Assembly: GCA_900758895.1 (NCBI GenBank) | Contig: CAAETG010000195.1 | Span: forward strand, 1-10,731 | Direction: 5' to 3' | From: Bacilli bacterium | Lineage (GTDB): Bacteria > Bacillota_I > Bacilli_A > RF39 > UBA660 | DNA: 10,731 bases | Part shown: positions 5,614 through 10,731 of the stretch, piece by piece | Layout of the letters: every line of letters starts with the position of its first letter | How positions within the stretch are numbered: position 1 is the stretch's first letter | Program-made: the position numbers and the translations under genes | Notes under the pieces: generated by a model | What the model saw: only the letters and a program-made list of their open reading frames with translations | Database searches by the model: none | What the model was told of the DNA's origin: nothing

Positions 5614-6192
5614 ATGAAGTATCCCAACAACATCAAAAAAAGTTATAAAAAAGAAATTAATTATAAGAATCGAGGAATGGATTTAGAAGCTCTTATTAAT
5701 GAAGCTTGTAAATATTACTTAGAACAAGATCTCGCTATTATTTATAAGAAACCAACCCCTATTGGTGTGGTTGATGTCGATTATAAAAATGGTGCAATTA
5801 TTCGCAAGGCTTATTTCAAAGAACCTTCTACTCTTGATTATAATGGGATATATAAAGGGAAATATATTGAATTTGATGCTAAAGAGTGTCAATCAAAAAC
5901 AAGTTTTCCTTTAAGTAATATTCATCTTCACCAAATTAAACATATGGAGAAAATTATTCAACATGGAGGTATTGCTTTTTTAATTATTAGTATGAATGGT
6001 GATTATTATTTATTTAAAGGTAGTGATTTAATTCATTTTATTCATACAAATAGTCGGAAAAGTATCCCCTACTCGGTTATTGTCGAGCTCAGTGTTCCGT
6101 TAAAAGTCAATTATAATATTGGGCTTGATTATTTAAAAGGTATTAAGGAAGCTTATAAAGGAGTTGGTTATTTTGAAGATACCAAAAATTAA
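5614..6192 (+). CDS. recU: Holliday junction resolvase RecU
   Basis: RecU is the Gram-positive Holliday junction endonuclease used in recombination, repair and chromosome segregation. The 192-residue protein has the family landmarks: N-terminal MKYPN, NRGMDLE (about 19-25), the KKPTP block (45-49), then STLDYNGIYKGKYIEFDAKE with the active-site residues Asp75, Asp88 and Lys90, and KTSFPLSNIHLHQIKHM. The second acidic residue is Asp where Bacillus RecU has Glu (FEAKE); the nuclease fold tolerates either. ATG 5614 is chosen over an in-frame GTG at 5605 because AAGGTG stands 6 nt before it and MKYPN matches the usual N-terminus. The 3' end overlaps ponA by 20 nt, the same recU-ponA arrangement seen in Bacillus. 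Confidence 0.95.
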   Translation: MKYPNNIKKSYKKEINYKNRGMDLEALINEACKYYLEQDLAIIYKKPTPIGVVDVDYKNGAIIRKAYFKEPSTLDYNGIYKGKYIEFDAKECQSKTSFPLSNIHLHQIKHMEKIIQHGGIAFLIISMNGDYYLFKGSDLIHFIHTNSRKSIPYSVIVELSVPLKVNYNIGLDYLKGIKEAYKGVGYFEDTKN

Positions 6193-8788
6193 AATTAAAA
6201 AGAAAAGTTCTACAAAGAACAAGGTGAAGAAAGGAAAAAAGAGCGGCTCTAAGAAAAATACTATTTTAATTATTTTAATTAGTTTGGGAATTGTGGTTGC
6301 TTCGGCCGTTTTAGCGTTTGCATTATATATCATTATTACTTCCCCAGACTTTGTGGTTGAAGAGCTTTATACAAAAGAACCTACCGTTTTATATGATATG
6401 AATGGAGAAGAAATAACAAGAATTGGTAATGAAAATGTTGAGCTTGTTACTTATAGTGATTTGCCACAAGTATTAGTAGATGCTTTAATCGCTACAGAAG
6501 ATTCGAGGTTTTTTCAACATAATGGTTTTGATGCAGCTCGATTTATTCGCGCTAGCTTAGGTCAACTTGCTGGGCAAGATGCTGGTGGTGCTTCTACTTT
6601 ATCCATGCAAGTTATTAAAAATACTTATACGGATGGTTCTTTAACGAGTGGAATAAAAGGAATTGTTCGGAAATTTACTGATATTTATATGGCAGTATTT
6701 AAACTCGAAGCTAGTTATACGAAAGAAGAAATTATTGAGTTTTATTTAAATAGTCAATGGCTTGGTGGAGGATCTACCAACTACGCTTCTATTAATGGAG
6801 TAGAACAAGGAAGTCAATATTTCTTTGGAAAATCAGTTTCGGATTTAACACTTGCAGAAGCTAGTTTACTTGTTGGTATGTTTAACAACCCTTCTTTATA
6901 TAATCCTTATAGTAATCCAGAAGGAGCAAGTAATAGACGTTCAACTGTTCTTAGTTTAATGGTAAGACATGGATATATTACCGAAGAGGAAAAAGAATTT
7001 GCTGAAAGTGTTCCGGTTGAGAGTTTGCTAGCTGATCATAGTGATGATGAAAATACAAGTATGTATCAAGCATTTATTGATTATACTTTATTAAAAGTAG
7101 AAGAAGAAACTGGTGATAATCCTTATCAGGTTCCAATGGAAATTTATACAACACTAGATCCTAGTATTCAAGAGACTTTATATTTACTTGAAACAGAAGA
7201 AATCTATACCTTTATTAATGATACTGTTCAGTTCGGAATGGCTGTTACAAGTACAGAAAATGGTGCTGTTCTAGCTTTATCCGGCGGTAGAAATTATGCT
7301 GCTCAAGGAACAAATAGAGCGGTTGGCATTGAATATAAAGGAATTCGAAATCATATTGGTAGTACAGCAAAAATTATTTTTGATTACGGACCTTATATTG
7401 AATATTTAAATGGTTCTACTGGTACCCTCTTCTTGGATCGTCCATGGAGTTATACCGTTGGCGGTTCGGTTGTTAATTCCAGCCGTGATTATTGGGGTGA
7501 AATTACGATGAGACGTGCTCTAGTTAATTCACGGAATATTCCAGCAATTCAAGCAATGCAACAAGTAGCCAATGAAGTAGGAATGGATCAAATTGCTGAA
7601 TTTGCTAGTAATTTAGGTATCGATTATGGTGAAGAATTATATGAAGCTGCTGGTTTAGGTGGTTCTGGAGGATCAAATCCACTTAGTATGTCAGCAGCTT
7701 ATGCAGCATTTGGTCGTGGTGGAATTTATATTGAACCTTATACATTTACAAGAATCGTTTATACCGAAACAGAAGAAGAATATACTCATCCTGTTGAACG
7801 AACAAGAGTGATGAGCGAAGAAACAGCTTATATGATTACGGATATTTTAGTAGATGCTGGAAGAAGTGGCGTTGGTGGTAACTTTAGTATTAGTGGTACC
7901 GATATTGCTGCTAAAGGTGGTACTTCAACCATTGATAGTGAATCAGCGAAGGAACTTGGAATTCCTAGTAATGCGACACCAAACCATTGGAATATTACTT
8001 ATTCGCCAGATTACTCCATTGCTTTATGGCTTGGTTATGATGATTTAAGACAAGGTTATTTAACGAGTGGTACAGGATATAATCCTCGTCGTCAAATTAT
8101 GGCCGCTGTTGCTAGAAGAATATATAAGACTGGTTCAAGATTCGAACAACCTAGTGGTGTTGTATCAGCAACTATTGAACTTGGTACGTACCCATTGCAA
8201 CTTGCTAGCGAACATACTCCTAGTAGTTTAAAATCGACTGAGCTATTTAAAGCTGGATACGAGCCAACTGAAGTATCTAGTAGATTTGATACTTTAGCAA
8301 ATCCAACTAATGGAACGTCTACTTATGATGGATCAACCATTCGAATTAGTTGGGATGCGATTGAGACACCTGATGCAATTGATCCTAATTATCTAGAAGA
8401 ATATTTTAATGGCTATTTTAAAGGGTTGTATGGTAGTGATTATGCACAAGAATATTACGAATCCAGAATTTCTTATAATAATTCTAATATTGGTACGATT
8501 GGATATCAAGTTTATTTACAAGATGCAAGTGGAAATTTAATTAGTCTTGGTTATACAACCAATACTTACTTTACTTATACGGCTACGCCTGGTACTGATT
8601 ATACTTTTGTTGTAAAATCGGCATATAGTATCTTTAAAGATAATATGAGTAGTGGCTTAACTATTACAGCCCAAACAGATATGGATAGTAATATTGGAGA
8701 TATGGTGGATCCAGATGATCCGAGTGATAATCCAGATGATGGTAACGGAGATGATACTACTCCACCAACAGATACTGGACTTGAATAA
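6173..8788 (+). CDS. ponA: Bifunctional class A penicillin-binding protein (PBP1)
   Basis: This membrane-anchored enzyme polymerises and cross-links peptidoglycan. From TTG 6173 it is 871 aa. Domains in order: a lysine-rich cytoplasmic tail (1-28), one membrane helix (about 29-56), the GT51 glycosyltransferase with catalytic Glu in ATEDSRFF (109) and KEEIIEFYLN (Glu189), and a transpeptidase with Ser397-Thr-Ala-Lys400, Ser453-Arg-Asn and Lys581-Gly-Gly-Thr. A fibronectin type III-like module follows (about 711-833), then an acidic Asp/Pro/Thr-rich tail. The third motif reads KGGT instead of the usual KTGT. The tail has no arginine, so the SRxxR-type GpsB contact of Bacillus PBP1 is not visible. 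TTG 6173 is chosen because AAAGGAG lies 9 nt upstream; a TTG at 6164 abuts that site. The gene is translated from within the end of recU. Confidence 0.93.
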   Translation: MKIPKIKIKKKSSTKNKVKKGKKSGSKKNTILIILISLGIVVASAVLAFALYIIITSPDFVVEELYTKEPTVLYDMNGEEITRIGNENVELVTYSDLPQVLVDALIATEDSRFFQHNGFDAARFIRASLGQLAGQDAGGASTLSMQVIKNTYTDGSLTSGIKGIVRKFTDIYMAVFKLEASYTKEEIIEFYLNSQWLGGGSTNYASINGVEQGSQYFFGKSVSDLTLAEASLLVGMFNNPSLYNPYSNPEGASNRRSTVLSLMVRHGYITEEEKEFAESVPVESLLADHSDDENTSMYQAFIDYTLLKVEEETGDNPYQVPMEIYTTLDPSIQETLYLLETEEIYTFINDTVQFGMAVTSTENGAVLALSGGRNYAAQGTNRAVGIEYKGIRNHIGSTAKIIFDYGPYIEYLNGSTGTLFLDRPWSYTVGGSVVNSSRDYWGEITMRRALVNSRNIPAIQAMQQVANEVGMDQIAEFASNLGIDYGEELYEAAGLGGSGGSNPLSMSAAYAAFGRGGIYIEPYTFTRIVYTETEEEYTHPVERTRVMSEETAYMITDILVDAGRSGVGGNFSISGTDIAAKGGTSTIDSESAKELGIPSNATPNHWNITYSPDYSIALWLGYDDLRQGYLTSGTGYNPRRQIMAAVARRIYKTGSRFEQPSGVVSATIELGTYPLQLASEHTPSSLKSTELFKAGYEPTEVSSRFDTLANPTNGTSTYDGSTIRISWDAIETPDAIDPNYLEEYFNGYFKGLYGSDYAQEYYESRISYNNSNIGTIGYQVYLQDASGNLISLGYTTNTYFTYTATPGTDYTFVVKSAYSIFKDNMSSGLTITAQTDMDSNIGDMVDPDDPSDNPDDGNGDDTTPPTDTGLE

Positions 8789-8793
8789 AATAG

Positions 8794-8823
8794 AAAAATC
8801 TCGATTAAAAAATCGGGATTTTT
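8794..8823. terminator. Bidirectional rho-independent terminator between ponA and the HExxH gene
   Basis: A 13-bp stem (AAAAATCTCGATT and AATCGGGATTTTT, one G-U pair) closes an AAAA loop. T-rich sequence follows on the plus strand, and an A-tract precedes the stem so that T residues follow on the minus strand. It serves both convergent genes; the right arm touches the TAA stop of the minus-strand gene. Confidence 0.9.
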
Positions 8824-9703
8824 ATTTGATGTAAGGAATAATTTTTTGACGGTTTCTTATTAAAGAATGATTCATGTATTTTTTTAAACGCTTTCTTTTT
8901 TTGCTCTTTTCTTCATCAAAAAATTCAAGAGCTTCCATCCTTCCTTTGAATAGATTTTCAATTGCAGTATTTAATTCATCAAAATCTTTATATAAGCAAG
9001 TATAATAGAACAAGCGGAACAAATATTGAGAATCAAATAGTTTTTTATACGCTAAAACAAGTTCTTCTGAACTATAATTGTATTTTTGAGGTATCTTTAT
9101 TTTGTTTAATAAGGCTTGCATTTCTAAATCCTTAATCGAAAATCTTTTTAAATAAGCAATATTATCTAAATAAATTTTCGTTAAATAACAATTAAACGCT
9201 TCATCAATCTTTTCGGCCCATAAAATATTTTCCCCTGCTAAAGCAAGACCAGAATTATAAAAACCTTCGCCATGATAAGTAAAAAAATCGGGTATTACTT
9301 CATTTATGGCATGCTTTAGTTCATGAATTAAACTATCCATTGTTTCAAATAGTTCTTCTTTTAGCGGTAAAATAATGATTGGTAATCCGTAAAGGCCATT
9401 TTGATCAACCAGATAATTTAAATAACAAGCTTGATCTTTAGATAAATCCTTGAGTATTTTTTGATTGCAACGATGAGTTACAAGATTTTGATAAACAACA
9501 TTTACTTCGTATTCCGTAAAAATAATTTTTACTTTGGATAGCGCTTCCATGATTAAATCTTCTATTTCATCATCTAACATGATCATACTTAGATAAGCTA
9601 GTGTAATCATGTTTATTTGTTCACTTGTGTAAGTAAAAGGTTTTGTTATTTCTTGGACAATTAATTTTATTTCGGTTATTTTGTTATTTATTTTTTCTTC
9701 CAT
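8822..9703 (-). CDS. Uncharacterised protein with HExxH zinc-metalloprotease motif
   Basis: I do not recognise a named family for this 293-residue protein. Residues 124-134 read SLIHELKHAIN, which contains a textbook HExxH (His127, Glu128, His131) inside a helix-like stretch. A candidate third ligand is Glu168 in KIDEAFNCYLTKIY, 37 residues later, which would make it a gluzincin-type zincin. There is no signal peptide or membrane segment, so it looks cytosolic. The C-terminal third is rich in aromatic and basic residues and ends KKRKRLKKYMNHSLIRNRQK. The ribosome binding site is weak (GTGATG about 5 nt before ATG 9703). A marginal promoter (TTGCTT, 17 nt, TAAAAT at 9722-9750) overlaps the sigE terminator. 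It sits directly after sigE, where Bacillus has sigG, so a sporulation role is possible but unproven. Confidence 0.75.
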   Translation of the reverse strand: MEEKINNKITEIKLIVQEITKPFTYTSEQINMITLAYLSMIMLDDEIEDLIMEALSKVKIIFTEYEVNVVYQNLVTHRCNQKILKDLSKDQACYLNYLVDQNGLYGLPIIILPLKEELFETMDSLIHELKHAINEVIPDFFTYHGEGFYNSGLALAGENILWAEKIDEAFNCYLTKIYLDNIAYLKRFSIKDLEMQALLNKIKIPQKYNYSSEELVLAYKKLFDSQYLFRLFYYTCLYKDFDELNTAIENLFKGRMEALEFFDEEKSKKRKRLKKYMNHSLIRNRQKIIPYIK

Positions 9704-9737
9704 GTTGCATCACAATATCCTATTTTAAAAGAACTTA

Positions 9738-9773
9738 TAAGAAAAAGCAAGCTATAGTTTCATCGTTTGCTTT
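9738..9773 (-). terminator. Probable terminator overlapping the 3' end of sigE
   Basis: Arms AAAGCAA (9767-9773, within the last sigE codons) and TTGCTTT (9744-9750) flank a 16-nt loop holding the stop codon. The 3' arm continues into TTTC. The loop is long, so this is a weaker candidate than the ponA terminator. Confidence 0.5.
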
Positions 9774-10435
9774 AATTTTTTTATTACCTTTTTTTCAATC
9801 CTGGAAATATAACTTTGAGAAATGCCTAATTTTTCAGCGACTTCTTTTTGGGTATACTCTTCCGTATTATTGAGTCCATATCTTAATGTCATAATTTCTT
9901 TTTCTCTTTTGTCTAAAGAACTTATTTCTTTTTCTAAAATCTCTTTATTTAAGGCTTTTTCATATTCATTAGGAACATAATCAATTTCCGTTCCTAAAAT
10001 ATCTTCCAGATGTAATTCATTTCCTTCTGAATCATAGTTTAGCGCGTCTTCAAAACTAATTTCCCCTCTTCTTTTCTTATTTTTTCTTAGAAACATCAAT
10101 ATTTCATTAGAAATACACCGAGATGCATAAGTAGCTAATTTAATGTTTTTATCCAACTTATAAGTATTAATTCCTTTAATTAAACCAATGGAACCAATAC
10201 TTACTAAATCTTCTACATCATAACCTGTATTTTCATATTTTTTAGCTAGAAAAACGACTAATCTTAAGTTGTGTTCAATTAATTTATTTTTCGCTTCTAT
10301 ATCTCCTTTTCCCGCTTTAATTATACAATCTCTTTCAACACTTTCTTCTAGTGGTGGTGGTAATTTATCAGTAGAACCAATAAAGAAACATTCATTATAT
10401 TTTTCTTTTAACCATAAAAGTAATTTATTTATCAT
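9752..10435 (-). CDS. sigE: RNA polymerase sporulation sigma factor, pro-sigma-E
   Basis: Sigma-E drives early mother-cell transcription in sporulation and is made as an inactive precursor. The 227-residue protein shows the sigma-70 layout: region 2 (about 56-117; NLRLVVFLAKKYENTG, DLVSIGSIGLIK, LATYASRCISNEILMFLR), a short linker with GNELHLEDILGTE, and region 4 (about 175-223) whose helix-turn-helix is TQKEVAEKLGISQSYISRIEKK. The N-terminus fits a cleavable pro-sequence: MINKLLLWLKEKYNEC precedes FFIGSTDKLPPPL, the counterpart of YYIGGSEALPPPL in Bacillus. ATG 10435 is chosen because it shares ATGA with the spoIIGA stop and follows GGGAGG; an in-frame ATG at 10447 has no binding site. Coupling to spoIIGA places the protease and its substrate in one operon. 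Confidence 0.96.
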   Translation of the reverse strand: MINKLLLWLKEKYNECFFIGSTDKLPPPLEESVERDCIIKAGKGDIEAKNKLIEHNLRLVVFLAKKYENTGYDVEDLVSIGSIGLIKGINTYKLDKNIKLATYASRCISNEILMFLRKNKKRRGEISFEDALNYDSEGNELHLEDILGTEIDYVPNEYEKALNKEILEKEISSLDKREKEIMTLRYGLNNTEEYTQKEVAEKLGISQSYISRIEKKVIKKLKQTMKL

Positions 10436-10731
10436 ATATCCTCCCATACTTTATAATTTAATAAACAATCTATGCCGTTTAATTTAAATGATTCTTCACT
10501 TAAGCCAATTAGATAGTTTGTTAATTTTTTATCATTTATCATAATATACTCTGGTTTTATGCATTCTAGTAATCCATGATGATTTAGCGCATTATAGGGT
10601 ACATACATAGGACTACGAATATGAATACATCCCTTCATTTTCTTTTTATTAATTAAAATAATTGGTTTCTTAGTAATGGGATCAATTAGTTTATTACCTG
10701 TATCTAAAAAGCCTGTCATATTTAATTCATA
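10432..10731 (-). CDS. spoIIGA: Pro-sigma-E processing protease SpoIIGA, C-terminal part (5' end beyond the window)
   Basis: Only the last 99 residues are present; the reading frame is open to the right edge. SpoIIGA is a membrane-embedded aspartic protease that removes the pro-sequence of sigma-E after engulfment signals from the forespore. The visible part is the C-terminal protease domain: LDTGNKLIDPITKKPIILI carries the aspartic-protease Asp-Thr-Gly motif in the family's LDTGNxLxDP form. Later segments PMYVPYNALNHHGLLECIKPEYI and a GIDCLLNYKVWED end also fit. The N-terminal membrane helices lie outside the window. The TGA stop overlaps the sigE ATG by 4 nt. Position directly upstream of sigE confirms the call. 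Confidence 0.93.
   Translation of the reverse strand, partial: YELNMTGFLDTGNKLIDPITKKPIILINKKKMKGCIHIRSPMYVPYNALNHHGLLECIKPEYIMINDKKLTNYLIGLSEESFKLNGIDCLLNYKVWEDI

Noticed and set aside
5451..5636. Minus-strand open frame across the gpsB-recU control region
   Set aside because: It overlaps both promoters, the palindrome and the repeat cluster. It has no ribosome binding site and its translation looks like non-coding AT-rich sequence.
6133..6333. Minus-strand hydrophobic open frame over the start of ponA
   Set aside because: It is the mirror of the lysine-rich tail and membrane helix codons of ponA; AAA-rich sequence reads as Phe-rich on the other strand.
1..10731. Mobile element, prophage, CRISPR array or recoded TGA
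   Set aside because: No transposase, integrase, attachment-like direct repeats or regularly spaced repeats of CRISPR size were seen. TGA ends several genes while TGG encodes tryptophan.

Overview
The window is a compact, AT-rich stretch of a low-GC Gram-positive (Bacillota) chromosome. The evidence is a class B RNase P RNA, the gpsB/recU/ponA and rodZ/pgsA neighbourhoods known from Bacilli, and endospore genes (spoIIGA-sigE and yqfC-yqfD). The very high A+T suggests an uncultured gut-type Bacilli or Erysipelotrichia-like lineage, but that placement is inference. TGA ends rodZ, yqfC and spoIIGA, so the code is standard and this is not a Mycoplasma-type genome. I see no transposase, phage gene, integrase, tRNA or CRISPR array. 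The sequence looks vertically inherited.

Layout. Positions 1-2329 (minus strand) hold a VanZ-family membrane protein cut by the left edge, the sporulation pair yqfD and yqfC, and an HD-domain hydrolase. Positions 2378-5391 (minus) hold an unrecognised all-helical protein of 387 aa, pgsA, a short rodZ-like gene, the RNase P RNA gene rnpB, and gpsB. rnpB begins on the last bases of the gpsB stop codon. Positions 5392-5613 are a divergent regulatory region with a consensus gpsB promoter, a probable recU promoter, a near-palindrome and a cluster of TGTAAA hexamers. Positions 5614-8788 (plus) are the overlapping pair recU-ponA. After a bidirectional terminator, positions 8822-10731 (minus) hold an uncharacterised protein with an HELKH zinc-protease motif, then sigE, then the 3' part of spoIIGA.

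How the genes fit together. Two themes dominate. The first is envelope growth and division: GpsB and the bifunctional penicillin-binding protein PBP1 are established partners, RodZ-like proteins act in cell shape, PgsA makes phosphatidylglycerolphosphate, and RecU resolves recombination intermediates. The second is sporulation: SpoIIGA is the membrane protease that activates pro-sigma-E, and yqfC-yqfD are members of the sigma-E regulon in Bacillus. The most likely new biology is the HExxH protein beside sigE, the unknown 387-aa protein, and the gpsB-rnpB junction with its repeat-rich promoter region. All other genes belong to recognised families. Several starts are moved inward from the longest open frame because clear ribosome binding sites or 4-nt ATGA overlaps decide them.
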